The translations under genes and the position numbers were made by a program. 64,000 nt of DNA from Rhodococcus sp. ARC_M5 (GTDB lineage: Bacteria; Actinomycetota; Actinomycetes; Mycobacteriales; Mycobacteriaceae): the NCBI RefSeq assembly GCF_022810405.1, contig NZ_JALGQE010000014.1, positions 1 through 64,000 on the forward strand. Reading direction: 5' to 3'. The notes beneath the pieces are model-generated. The model saw only the letters and a list, made by a program, of their open reading frames with translations. It had not been told where the DNA came from and did not search any database. Shown in pieces: positions 50,096-59,767 of the stretch; position 1 is the stretch's first letter; every line of letters starts with the position of its first letter.

Positions 50096-50529
50096 CGCGC
50101 CAACCACAGCCCGGGCCGTACCTGTTGATCCTCGGCGTGCACGAAGCCGAAGGACTCGTACAACCTGCGGGCCGGTGGATTGTCTCGCCCGGTGGCAACT
50201 CGCACGTGTTGTCCCACAATCGATTCCAGCATCACCGCGACCAAACTCCGTCCGATTCCTCGTCGGTGCGCGTGGGGAGCCACCACCAGACGGTCGATCT
50301 CCGTCTCGGACCACGCTGCAGCGCCGAGGATTTCGTCGCCCTCCCGAGCGACGATCCAGTGGACCTGTGCAGCGCACAGATCGTCCACCGACTCGTGCAG
50401 CAGTGGGATTCGGTCGTCGCCGATCAGTCTCGCTTCGACTGCATACGATCCCTTCTGCATTGCGAGAATGTGTTCGGCCAGTTGCCGATCCGAAGCGGGG
50501 TCGACGCAAACGATCTCAATAGCGGCCAC
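50077..50529 (-). CDS. GNAT family N-acetyltransferase
   Basis: A complete GNAT enzyme of 150 aa: HWIVAREGDEILGAAAWSETEIDRLVVAPHAHRRGIGRSLVAVMLE (acetyl-CoA loop RRGIGR), VRVATGRDNPPARRLYESFGFVH. Substrate unknown. Its ATG at 50529 lies inside the 3' end of the aldo/keto reductase gene (14-base overlap), so the two are probably co-transcribed. Confidence 0.87.
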   Translation of the reverse strand: MAAIEIVCVDPASDRQLAEHILAMQKGSYAVEARLIGDDRIPLLHESVDDLCAAQVHWIVAREGDEILGAAAWSETEIDRLVVAPHAHRRGIGRSLVAVMLESIVGQHVRVATGRDNPPARRLYESFGFVHAEDQQVRPGLWLARYELVR

Positions 50530-51490
50530 CGGCGGGGGCAGGCAGGGCGTCGAGTGTGGCGAGGTTCTCGGCGCTCAACTTCAGAGACGCGGCACCCGCG
50601 TTCTCGTCGAGACGCGACGTACGTCGGGTGCCGGGAATCGGGACCACGTGCTCACCCTGCGCCAGAACCCAGGCCAAGGCCACCTGCGCCGGGGTCGCGC
50701 CGAGCTCGTCGGCGACGGCTGCGATGGCGTCGACGATCACGAGGTTCGCATCGAGATTGTCCTGGCTGAAGCGAGGCAATCGTGATCGGAAATCGTCTGC
50801 AGCGGGGGTAGTTCCGCGAAAGTTGCCGGTCAGGAAGCCGCGACCCAACGGTGAGAACGGAACGAATGCCGCACCGTTGTCCTGCGTCCACTTCAGCGAT
50901 GTGGCGAGGTGATCGCGCGTCCACAGCGACAGCTCCGACTGCACCGCAGAAACAGGGTGCACCTGCTGGGCGCGATCGAGCTGCTCGACGCTGAACTCCG
51001 AGACGCCCAGTGCGCGAACCTTTCCGGCCTGCACGGCCTCGGCCATCGCGCCGATGCTGTCCTCCACGTCGACCTCGGGATCAGGCCGGTGCAGGTAGTA
51101 CAGATCGATGTGGTCGACGCCCAGGCGGCGCAGCGAATCGTCGATCGCCGAACGTAGATGCTCCGGCTTGCCGTTGGGGCCCGAAATGACCGGCTCTCCG
51201 GCGTCACCGACGTGGGAGACGAGACCGCCCTTGGTCGCAAGGATCACCTCGTCGCGTCGGCTGCCGATTGCCTTGCCGACGACCTCCTCGTTGGTGAACG
51301 GTCCGTACACATCGGCCGTGTCGATGAAATTCACACCCAGGTCCAGGGCATGCCCGATGACGCGATCGGGGGTCTCCGTTCGATCGTCGGCCTTGTATGC
51401 CCAGGTCATTCCCATGCAGCCCAAGCCGATGGCACCCACCTCGGGGCCGTCGTTCCACAGGGTGCGGGTCAGTACTGTGCGTTCGCTCAT
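50516..51490 (-). CDS. Aldo/keto reductase
   Basis: An NADPH-dependent oxidoreductase of 324 aa from the AKR superfamily (YajO/IolS-like): GLGCMGMTWAY, NFIDTADVYGPFTNEEVVGKAI (Asp, Tyr of the tetrad), ATKGG (Lys), DHIDLYYLHRPDPEVDVEDSIGAM (His), and the cofactor end VPIPGTRRTSRLDENAGA. ATG 51490 (MSERTVLTR) chosen over 51502. Substrate unknown. Confidence 0.9.
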   Translation of the reverse strand: MSERTVLTRTLWNDGPEVGAIGLGCMGMTWAYKADDRTETPDRVIGHALDLGVNFIDTADVYGPFTNEEVVGKAIGSRRDEVILATKGGLVSHVGDAGEPVISGPNGKPEHLRSAIDDSLRRLGVDHIDLYYLHRPDPEVDVEDSIGAMAEAVQAGKVRALGVSEFSVEQLDRAQQVHPVSAVQSELSLWTRDHLATSLKWTQDNGAAFVPFSPLGRGFLTGNFRGTTPAADDFRSRLPRFSQDNLDANLVIVDAIAAVADELGATPAQVALAWVLAQGEHVVPIPGTRRTSRLDENAGAASLKLSAENLATLDALPAPAGGRY

Positions 51491-51554
51491 GTACTCGACC
51501 ATACGACGGTAAATGCGTTGTCGCTCGGACTCGCCGGGCGACTAGCATCGCCGC

Positions 51555-52466
51555 ATGGCTCTTCCACACTCGAAGGTGTATTTCGGCGATCGCTTGGTGG
51601 ACGCGCAGGAGGCGACGCTCGGGGTCGCAACCTCGGCCGTCCTGTATGGGCTCAGTGTCTACACCGTGTTCCCCGTGCAGGTGGACGGTGATCGGCGTAC
51701 CGCGTTCCGCTTGCTCGATCACTATCGACGCCTCGTCGAGTCCTGCAAGATCATCGGCATCGACACTTTCGCGTCGGAGTGGACGTTCGATAGGTTCGTG
51801 CAGGCAACGCGCGACGTGATCGCCGCCAATGCTCCGACTGCTGAGGTCTACGTTCGCGCCACCGTCCACGTGGACGAGTCGATTCCCGGAACGCGGGTAC
51901 GTGGTCTGCACACCACCGTCTCCATTTTCCTGTACGACGCGAATCCCATTGTCCCGCAGAATGGTATGCGGCTGAAGACGAGCGTGTGGCGTCGTATCCC
52001 CGACAATGCCATTCCCTCTCGTGCCAAGGTGAACGGAGCGTACGTCAATTCCGTTCTGGCGAAACAGGATGCGATCGACAGCGGCTTCGACGACTGCATC
52101 TTCCTCGACATCAACGGTCACGTCTGTGAACTCAGTGCCGCGAACATCTTTCTCGTCCGCAATGGAGTGCTGGTCACTCCCGATGTCACCAGCGATATTC
52201 TCGACGGCATCAATCGTCGGACCATTCTGACCCTGGCGCGCGAAGAAGGGCTGACCGTCCAGGAGCGCACCGTCGACCTCACCGAGCTGTACATCGCCGA
52301 CGAGGTCTTCGTCTGCGGCACCTCGGCGGGAGTTGCCCCGGTGTACGAAATCGACGGTCGTGCAATAGGAACCAAGGAAACCGGCCCGGTGACGCTCACC
52401 CTACGAAAGCGTCACCAGGCCGCGCTCACCAGCGACGAAGTACACGGCTGGGTGAGCGAGCTGTAA
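51555..52466 (+). CDS. Class IV PLP aminotransferase (BCAT/DAAT-like)
   Basis: A 303-aa fold-type IV enzyme of the branched-chain aminotransferase/D-amino-acid aminotransferase/aminodeoxychorismate lyase group. The PLP Lys is in SRAKVNGAYVNSVLAK, with CELSAANIFLVRNGVLVTP and GINRRTILTLAREEG following, and VFVCGTSAGVAPVYEIDGR at the cofactor phosphate. The IPSRAKVNGAYVNS motif is closest to BCAT. Which substrate it uses cannot be told from sequence alone. Divergent from the aldo/keto reductase (64 bp). Confidence 0.88.
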   Translation: MALPHSKVYFGDRLVDAQEATLGVATSAVLYGLSVYTVFPVQVDGDRRTAFRLLDHYRRLVESCKIIGIDTFASEWTFDRFVQATRDVIAANAPTAEVYVRATVHVDESIPGTRVRGLHTTVSIFLYDANPIVPQNGMRLKTSVWRRIPDNAIPSRAKVNGAYVNSVLAKQDAIDSGFDDCIFLDINGHVCELSAANIFLVRNGVLVTPDVTSDILDGINRRTILTLAREEGLTVQERTVDLTELYIADEVFVCGTSAGVAPVYEIDGRAIGTKETGPVTLTLRKRHQAALTSDEVHGWVSEL

Positions 52467-52469
52467 CCG

Positions 52470-53618
52470 CTACGCCGGGCAGGTCGAGGTGAGTCCGGCG
52501 ATCAACGCTTCGGCGGCCGGCTGTTCGAGTGGATCGGCGGCCGGGTTCGCGCCGGCAGTGGTCCAGGCCAGCGAGACCTGTCGCTGTCCGTCCGGGCTGG
52601 AGAACGCATATGTGCGGTAGCCGAAGCCGTTGCCGCGGTTGCCGAACACGAGTTCAGCCGATCCCGGGTTGCAGGCGTCCCCGCCCAGCAGCAGGCCGAG
52701 TCCGTACGTGGATGGCGTCACGACCTGCATTTCGTCGATCAGGTTCTGCGGGATCAGCGTGCCGTCGAACAGCGCTCTGAAGAAGGTGTTCATGTCTGCC
52801 ACGGTGGAGACCACGGCAGCCCCCGACGACCAGATACTGGCGTCGTACTCGGTGACGTCGGTGTAGTTTCCGTTCTCGACAACGTAGCCGTGCAGGGCAT
52901 CGGCGTCGAGAGTGGAATCGGTGGGGTACGTCGAGTCGGTCATCTCCAGGGGATCGAAGATCCTGTCCTGCAACGACTGTCCGATGGACTTGCCGTCCAG
53001 GTCGGCGATGATCTGTCCGAGCAGGACGTAATTGGTGTTGGCATAGCTGAATTCCTGACCGGGCTCGCTCGCCCAGGGCATGGCCACCGCCCGGTCGATC
53101 AGTTCGTCGTCGGTGACGGCATCGGTTGCGCGTGCGGCGATCTGCTCGGCGGAATCGAATCCGGTGAAGTAGTCAGGAACGCCACTGGTGTGATCGAGTA
53201 GTTGGCGAACGGTCACCGGCCTGGGCAGCAAACCGGGAAGTAGCTCGTCGACCTGCTGATCGAGCTCGAGCTTCCCCTCGTCCACGAGCTGCAGCACCAC
53301 TGCGGCAACCATTGCCTTGGTGACGCTGGCGATGCGGACCGGGTCGTCGGCGGAGGCAGGGTCGGTTCCATCGCGTTCGACCAGACCGGCCGCTCCCGAC
53401 CAGGAATCCTCGCCGTCGCGCACCTGCGCAACAGCGGCGACGGACCCGGCGTCGACCATCGCGTCCAAGGCGGCCTGAACGTCGTCGGTCCTGATGCTCC
53501 CGCTCGAGGGCGTGGTGGTGGTCGGCTCGACGGCTGATGGCTCGTCAGATGATGTGCATCCGCTGACCAGCAGGGACGTCGAGACGGTGAGGGCGGCGAG
53601 GATTCGTAGCTTGCTCAT
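52470..53618 (-). CDS. Serine hydrolase lipoprotein, beta-lactamase class C/DD-peptidase family
   Basis: A 382-aa exported lipoprotein: signal MSKLRILAALTVSTSLLVSGC with lipobox Cys 21, a Ser/Thr linker, then the penicillin-binding fold. Active-site SxxK is in RIASVTKAMVAA; the YxN motif is in FSYANTNYVLLGQ; the DHTSGVPDYF and GDACNPGSAELVFGNRGNGFGYRTY segments are typical of D-alanyl-D-alanine carboxypeptidase/esterase-like proteins. Probably acts on peptidoglycan or an ester outside the membrane. Confidence 0.9.
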   Translation of the reverse strand: MSKLRILAALTVSTSLLVSGCTSSDEPSAVEPTTTTPSSGSIRTDDVQAALDAMVDAGSVAAVAQVRDGEDSWSGAAGLVERDGTDPASADDPVRIASVTKAMVAAVVLQLVDEGKLELDQQVDELLPGLLPRPVTVRQLLDHTSGVPDYFTGFDSAEQIAARATDAVTDDELIDRAVAMPWASEPGQEFSYANTNYVLLGQIIADLDGKSIGQSLQDRIFDPLEMTDSTYPTDSTLDADALHGYVVENGNYTDVTEYDASIWSSGAAVVSTVADMNTFFRALFDGTLIPQNLIDEMQVVTPSTYGLGLLLGGDACNPGSAELVFGNRGNGFGYRTYAFSSPDGQRQVSLAWTTAGANPAADPLEQPAAEALIAGLTSTCPA

Positions 53619-53684
53619 GTCTTCGACGCTATCGCCGTCGAACGAAGTATTTCAGTGTCAAATGTCAGTAATTGCCGATGCTGG

Positions 53685-55202
<1,518 letters not shown>

Positions 55203-55206
55203 TGAA

Positions 55207-55239
55207 TCGGGGCGGCAGGCATCAGGCCTGCCGCCCCGA
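55207..55239. terminator. Bidirectional hairpin terminator
   Basis: TCGGGGCGGCAGGC pairs perfectly with GCCTGCCGCCCCGA over a 5-base loop (ATCAG). It lies between the hydrolase stop and the convergent rraA stop. Confidence 0.9.
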
Positions 55240-55245
55240 CCGGCA

Positions 55246-55725
55246 CTAGACCGCGACGACGCCGTCGTGGTCGCTGTACACGATCTCGCCCGGGTTGAAC
55301 GTGACGCCGCCGAAGCTGACCGGCACGTTCTTCTCACCCGAGCCGGTTTGCGTGCTCTTGCGCGGGTTGGTTCCCAGGGCCTTGACGCCGATCTCGAGGG
55401 TGCGCAGAATCGCGGAGTCGCGCACCGCACCGTTGACGATGACACCCGCCCAGCCGTTGGTGACTCCGCGGCCCGCGATGATGTCGCCGACGAGGGCAGT
55501 GTGAACGCTGGCATCGCCGTCGACCACCAGCACACCACCGTTGCCGGGCTCGCTGAGAGTTTGCTTCACCAGCAGATTGTCCTGGAAGCAGCGGATGGTG
55601 GTGATGGGCCCCGCGAACTCGGTGTGCTTGCCGAACTGGATGAACTGGGTGTCGCAGCTGCGGATATCGGGACCGATCTCGTCGGCCAGATCAGCGGTTG
55701 CCTTGAATTCCACAGGTGACGTCAT
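55246..55725 (-). CDS. rraA: RraA-family protein
   Basis: A 159-aa RraA-like protein: [47 protein letters not shown], and [16 protein letters not shown]. RraA in E. coli inhibits RNase E; many bacterial homologues instead act as 4-hydroxy-4-methyl-2-oxoglutarate/oxaloacetate aldolases, which need the G-x-VR-D metal-binding residues seen here in NGAVRD. Either role is possible. Confidence 0.9.
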   Translation of the reverse strand: MTSPVEFKATADLADEIGPDIRSCDTQFIQFGKHTEFAGPITTIRCFQDNLLVKQTLSEPGNGGVLVVDGDASVHTALVGDIIAGRGVTNGWAGVIVNGAVRDSAILRTLEIGVKALGTNPRKSTQTGSGEKNVPVSFGGVTFNPGEIVYSDHDGVVAV

Positions 55726-55749
55726 GCGCCACAGACTATCGTCCGAATA

Positions 55750-56133
55750 TCAGCCGCGGCCGTGACGGCGTTCGTAGTCGTCGCGAGTGCGGTCGGCGCG
55801 GGTCTGCGCCTTGGCATTGATCAACTGCGGATCGAGGCCGTGAATCAACAAGCGATGTCGTCGATAAACATTCATCAGGGCGATCGCGAAGTAGACCAAC
55901 GGGATGAACAGCAAGGCCATCATCGCCAGCGACATCCACAGCGGCCCCGGGATCAGCAGGAACAACAGCAGCAGCGGGATGACGGGCACGGTGAACCGCG
56001 CGAGGTAGCGGACCTGCGCGCCGTTACCCACCAGATCCTCACGAACCCAATCCTGCATGGACTCGGGCAGCGTGCGACCGAACGAATAGCCCAGAAACTG
56101 CAGCGGGGTGGGCGTCGTGCGTTCGGTGGTCAT
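55750..56133 (-). CDS. DUF5313-family membrane protein
   Basis: A 127-aa protein with an N-terminal LQFLGYSFGRTLPESMQDWVREDLVG segment typical of DUF5313 (mycolate actinomycetes), two adjacent hydrophobic helices (TVPVIPLLLLFLLIPGPLW and MMALLFIPLVYFAIALMNVY), and a basic C-terminal tail. Function unknown. 24 bp upstream of rraA on the same strand, so possibly in one operon. Confidence 0.82.
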   Translation of the reverse strand: MTTERTTPTPLQFLGYSFGRTLPESMQDWVREDLVGNGAQVRYLARFTVPVIPLLLLFLLIPGPLWMSLAMMALLFIPLVYFAIALMNVYRRHRLLIHGLDPQLINAKAQTRADRTRDDYERRHGRG

Positions 56134-56239
56134 CGCGCAATGCTAGTCCCACAAGAGTTGGTACAAGTCACCGTTGACTGCGGATTCTCTCATATGTGAC
56201 GATAGCGTCAGTTCAAGTCATGAGAGAAGGACGTGCACG

Positions 56240-57280
56240 GTGATCGATCGCAGGACCCTGCTCGGCGCGCTGGGTGCCGCGACGATCTCCGGGGTGGCCC
56301 TCTCGACGTTGCCGTCTGCGACAGCATCGGCAGCACCCGCTTCGGGCAACGGCGGGATTGTCGACGTCCACTCGCACATGGTTCCCGACTTCTATCTGAG
56401 AGAAGCCCTCGCGTCGGGCATCGTTTTTCCCGACGGCATGCCGAAGTGGCCGAGCTGGTCGGTGGGCGAACACCTGCAGATGATGGACGGCTGCGGTATC
56501 GACAACGCCGTGCTCTCCGTGTCCTCGCCCGGAGTCCATTTCGGCGACGACCGAAAGGCCGCCGATCTGGCCCGACGCGTCAACGATTTCGGGGCCGGAG
56601 TTGTCGAGGGGCAGTCACGCCTCGGATTCTTTGCGTCGCTGCCTCTTCCGAACGTCGTCGACTCGACGGTCGAGGCCGTTCGTGCACTCGATCAGCTCGG
56701 TGCCGACGGCGTCACGGTGATGTCGAACGCCGGTGGAATGTACCTGGGCAACGCCGTACTGACGCCACTGCTGGCCGCGCTGGACGCGCGATCGGCGGTC
56801 GTATTCGTTCATCCCACGTCGCCGCCGAATTCTGCAGCGGCGTCGCTCGGGCGACCGGCTCCGATGATCGAATTCCTTTTCGACACAGCGCGTACCGTCG
56901 TCGACCTGATTCTGTTGGGAGTCGTCGACAGGTTCCCGAACATCCGCTGGGTGTTCACTCACGGCGGTGGAGTTCTGCCACTACTGGCGGATCGGGTCGA
57001 CTTCTTCCGAACGCAGGTCGGTCTGGGAACGCCGACGACACCGGATGTACTGCAGCGCTTGTGGTTCGACCTCGCCGGTACGCCGGTCCCGCGGCAGCTG
57101 CCCGCGCTGTTGTCCACCGTCGGACCCGATCGTCTGGTGTACGGCAGTGATTACTGCTTCACGCCGATCACCGGCGTGCAGGAGCAACTGCGATCCCTCG
57201 ACGCCGGTGAAGCGAACGGTGGCCTCGAGAACTGGCGTGCGACCACATCCGGCAACGCCCGCCGACTGCTGAATCTCTGA
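56240..57280 (+). CDS. Exported amidohydrolase (ACMSD/decarboxylase-like)
   Basis: A 346-aa protein with an export signal (VIDRRTLLGALGAATISGVALSTLPSATASA, Tat-like RR) and an amidohydrolase-2 domain: VDVHSHMVPDFY (metal His-x-His), WVFTHGGGVLPLLADR (metal/catalytic His) and YGSDYCFTP (Asp). This is the aminocarboxymuconate-semialdehyde decarboxylase/gamma-resorcylate decarboxylase group; an exported form is unusual. GTG 56240 behind AGAAGG chosen, the frame upstream being non-homologous. The substrate is unknown. Confidence 0.85.
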   Translation: MIDRRTLLGALGAATISGVALSTLPSATASAAPASGNGGIVDVHSHMVPDFYLREALASGIVFPDGMPKWPSWSVGEHLQMMDGCGIDNAVLSVSSPGVHFGDDRKAADLARRVNDFGAGVVEGQSRLGFFASLPLPNVVDSTVEAVRALDQLGADGVTVMSNAGGMYLGNAVLTPLLAALDARSAVVFVHPTSPPNSAAASLGRPAPMIEFLFDTARTVVDLILLGVVDRFPNIRWVFTHGGGVLPLLADRVDFFRTQVGLGTPTTPDVLQRLWFDLAGTPVPRQLPALLSTVGPDRLVYGSDYCFTPITGVQEQLRSLDAGEANGGLENWRATTSGNARRLLNL

Positions 57281-57303
57281 TCCGAAGGAAGCAGGCACTG
57301 ACG

Positions 57304-57597
57304 ATGAAAGCGCAAGCACTGCAACCGTTCTCAGAGTACTGGGATTGGCAGATGAATGCCGCCTGCCGCTCGATGCCGGTCTCGATGTTCTACCCGCCCC
57401 TGGGGCTGCGGGGATACTCGCTGAGAAACCTCGAGCGGCAGGCGAAGCTCGTGTGCGATGGATGCCCCGTGATCGCGCGCTGCCTGCAACACGCACTCGA
57501 CTCGGATGAAAAGCACGGAGTCTGGGGTGGATCGACCCCACACGAGCGGTCCGCGATGGCGCGCGTCAACCCTGCCGAGCAGCGTTCGCGACGATGA
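57304..57597 (+). CDS. WhiB-family iron-sulfur transcription factor
   Basis: A 97-aa WhiB-like protein with the four [4Fe-4S] ligands Cys 21, 51, 54 and 60 and the turn GVWGG (72-76) followed by a basic C-terminal tail. WhiB proteins bind the primary sigma factor and act in stress or developmental control in actinobacteria. Which subclass this is cannot be fixed here. It starts 24 bp after the amidohydrolase and overlaps the convergent MerR gene by 32 bases. Confidence 0.92.
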   Translation: MKAQALQPFSEYWDWQMNAACRSMPVSMFYPPLGLRGYSLRNLERQAKLVCDGCPVIARCLQHALDSDEKHGVWGGSTPHERSAMARVNPAEQRSRR

Positions 57598-58372
57598 CGT
57601 CGCGAAGGTACTGCGCCAAGCCTGAGGCAATACCGTTGTAGTGCTTGGCAAATCGCTCGTCGGCGATGTACATCTCTGCCAGGTTCACCTGCATCTCGTA
57701 ACCGCAGTCGTAGTACCGCTCGATCGATGCCCGATGACGCTCGGCCAGTGCCCCGGCCTCGGTGGAATCCGGCGAGACACCCCGCTGCATCGCGGCAGCG
57801 AGATCCGCTTCCAGTAGGTCGGCCTCCTTTTTGACGGCCTTCCAGTCGTCCTTGGTGAACGACGCCGTCCGCTGTTGCGACTGCTTCCACTCGTCGGTCT
57901 CGCCCCAGCGCTGCTCGGCTTCCTCGGCGTAGTCCTCGCCGGGCCAGTTGTCGCCGAAGATCTCTCGCTGCTCCTCGGGAGTCAGTTGCATACCCATCTT
58001 TTTCGCCTCCATCATCTTGTCCACGGCCGCAGCCATTGCGTGCAAGTGATCGATCCGCTCGTTCAGAAGGTCCCGTTGCCGACGTAGATGAGCCAACGCG
58101 TCGACCGCTGGATCGTCGAGCAACGCTGCAATGACCTCGAGCGGAAACCCGAGTTCGCGGTAGGTCAATACCTGATGCAGCCGTTCGACATCGGCGGACG
58201 AGTACGTCCGATAGCCCTTCGGCGTTCTGCCCGACGGCACCACCAACGAGATCTCGTCGTAGTGATGCAGCGTTCTCACGCTGACACCCACCAACTTCGA
58301 GACCGCGCCGACCTGCATGCCGACCTGGACGTCGACCGAACTGTTCGCGGACGAATCACTCACGAAGGACAC
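57566..58372 (-). CDS. MerR regulator with TipAS-type antibiotic-binding domain
   Basis: A ~268-aa TipA-like regulator. MerR HTH from QVGAVSKLVGVSVRTLHHYDEISLVVPSGRTPKGYRTYSSADVERL, a coiled linker (LRRQRDLLNERIDHLHAMAAAVDKMMEAKKMGMQLTPEEQREIFGD), then the TipAS domain (~130-268, WGETDEWKQSQQRTASFTKDDW, ERYYDCGYEMQVNLAEMYIADERFAKHYN). TipA proteins bind thiopeptides and other drugs and activate their own promoter. GTG 58372 is chosen; GTG 58363 or ATG 58303 are alternatives. A TipA-type promoter lies directly upstream. Confidence 0.88.
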   Translation of the reverse strand: MSFVSDSSANSSVDVQVGMQVGAVSKLVGVSVRTLHHYDEISLVVPSGRTPKGYRTYSSADVERLHQVLTYRELGFPLEVIAALLDDPAVDALAHLRRQRDLLNERIDHLHAMAAAVDKMMEAKKMGMQLTPEEQREIFGDNWPGEDYAEEAEQRWGETDEWKQSQQRTASFTKDDWKAVKKEADLLEADLAAAMQRGVSPDSTEAGALAERHRASIERYYDCGYEMQVNLAEMYIADERFAKHYNGIASGLAQYLRDVIVANAARQG

Positions 58373-58401
58373 TGTGCTGCCTCCCGTGGCGTGAGGGTCA
58401 A
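58373..58401 (-). promoter_or_regulatory. TipA/MerR-type promoter
   Basis: Read on the minus strand: TTGACC (58401-58396) followed by CTCACGCCACGGGAGG, an imperfect form of the CTCACG...GTGAG dyad of tipA promoters. It adjoins the GTG start, so the message may be leaderless or begin at the second GTG. Autoregulation is expected from the family. Confidence 0.6.
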
Positions 58402-58407
58402 GCGCTC

Positions 58408-59613
58408 TTATCGAACCACGCGTTCGCATCCCGAGGTGGATTCTCCGGCGAGCCGTTGCGCGAGCCAATCGTATGCGCCGGGACGACCGTTGGTCTGCGC
58501 CAGCGAATGATCCCCGGGGACCAATTCGAGGCGAACCGACGCTCCCGCAGCGCACCACTGGTCCTGCACGGCCTCGGCGCCTTCCTTGGGAATGAGGAAG
58601 TCCTGCAGGCCCTGGTAGATGTACACCGGCGCGTCGGGCTTCGTCTGGCCCATGCGGTTCTCCTCGACGACGGCCGTGGTGATCGGATGCGCGAAGACAT
58701 CAGGAACGTTGGAGAGGTTTCGCTGGTCCAACATCAACAGTCCCGAATACGACAACACATCGACGCACTGATCCTTCTGCGCCAAAGCCAGTCGTTTCCC
58801 GTTGTCGTTGGCGAGCTCCCGCATCTCCGGGTACTCCCGGGACAACCCGATCGTCGCCGCAGTGAACAGGCCCGATCCGATCTGACCGTTCAACGAGGTC
58901 TGCAGAATCTTGTAGTCGGTGGGCGGACCGCCGAACGCGACGCCTGCGATGTTCAGCTCGGGCGCGTACTCCGGGGCCAACTGCGCGGCCCAACCGGAGG
59001 CGATGGCACCGCCGGAGTAGCCGGTGATACCGATCGGCGCATCCGCGCTCACGCCCGCGCTCTGGGAGGCACGGAGGCCGTCGAGCACGGTGTGTCCGGA
59101 GACGAGACCGGCCGAATAGGCCTGCCGCGGGCCCTGGTAGTCGGTGACGACCACCGTGTAGCCGCGGTCGAGCAGAATTCGAACCTGGTCGATTTCCTTG
59201 TTGTTGCCCCGCGGCAACGTGTAGGACGGCGCGCACTGATTTCCGAGCGAATCCGTCGCCTCGTTGTACGCGATGACGGGACGATCTCCGGCTCCGGTCC
59301 ACGGCGCGGTGGGCGTCAGTACCGTCGTCGCCGCTGCGATGGGCCGGTTCTTGGAGTCGGTGGAGCGGAACAGCAACTGCACGGACGACGCCTCGGGCGT
59401 GACCGCGACGTCGCGACGGTTCAGTACAGAGCCGGGCTGCTGGTTCTCGTACCCGGCAGGCGGATCGAACCATGGATCACCGAGTGAGGTGGGGAGATAC
59501 GCATCCGGATCGCTCGGCGGAGCGATGAAATCCTGCAGTGGATCGGCCTGGGCCGATCCTGCGAACGACAGCATCAATGCTGCGGCTCCGGCCAGAACGA
59601 ATGCCTTGCGCAT
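58408..59613 (-). CDS. Secreted triacylglycerol lipase, LIP family
   Basis: A 401-aa secreted lipase: signal peptide MRKAFVLAGAAALMLSFAGSAQA, mature DPLQDFIAPPSDPDAYLPTS, then the LIP-family order DRPVIAYNEATDSLGNQCAPSYTL, VVVTDYQGPRQAYSAG, nucleophile elbow GITGYSGGAIASGWAAQLAPEYAPELNIAGVAFGG, and late DAPVYIYQGLQDFLIP and PGDHSLAQ (acid and His). Candidates for substrates are triglycerides or envelope esters. ATG 59613 after GGGTGGG; the longer frame upstream is discarded. Confidence 0.92.
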   Translation of the reverse strand: MRKAFVLAGAAALMLSFAGSAQADPLQDFIAPPSDPDAYLPTSLGDPWFDPPAGYENQQPGSVLNRRDVAVTPEASSVQLLFRSTDSKNRPIAAATTVLTPTAPWTGAGDRPVIAYNEATDSLGNQCAPSYTLPRGNNKEIDQVRILLDRGYTVVVTDYQGPRQAYSAGLVSGHTVLDGLRASQSAGVSADAPIGITGYSGGAIASGWAAQLAPEYAPELNIAGVAFGGPPTDYKILQTSLNGQIGSGLFTAATIGLSREYPEMRELANDNGKRLALAQKDQCVDVLSYSGLLMLDQRNLSNVPDVFAHPITTAVVEENRMGQTKPDAPVYIYQGLQDFLIPKEGAEAVQDQWCAAGASVRLELVPGDHSLAQTNGRPGAYDWLAQRLAGESTSGCERVVR

Positions 59614-59767
59614 GTATTTCCCACCCTGTAGCTCCGTACGCCCCGACGTCCGGTAGACCACTGACCATCGTGCCACAGGATTCGGGAATTTCGGCCCTGT
59701 GAAGTGAGCCGAAGACCAGGTAGGTTGTCTGTTACTCAGAACACTACTCACCAGTAGGGACACGTCC

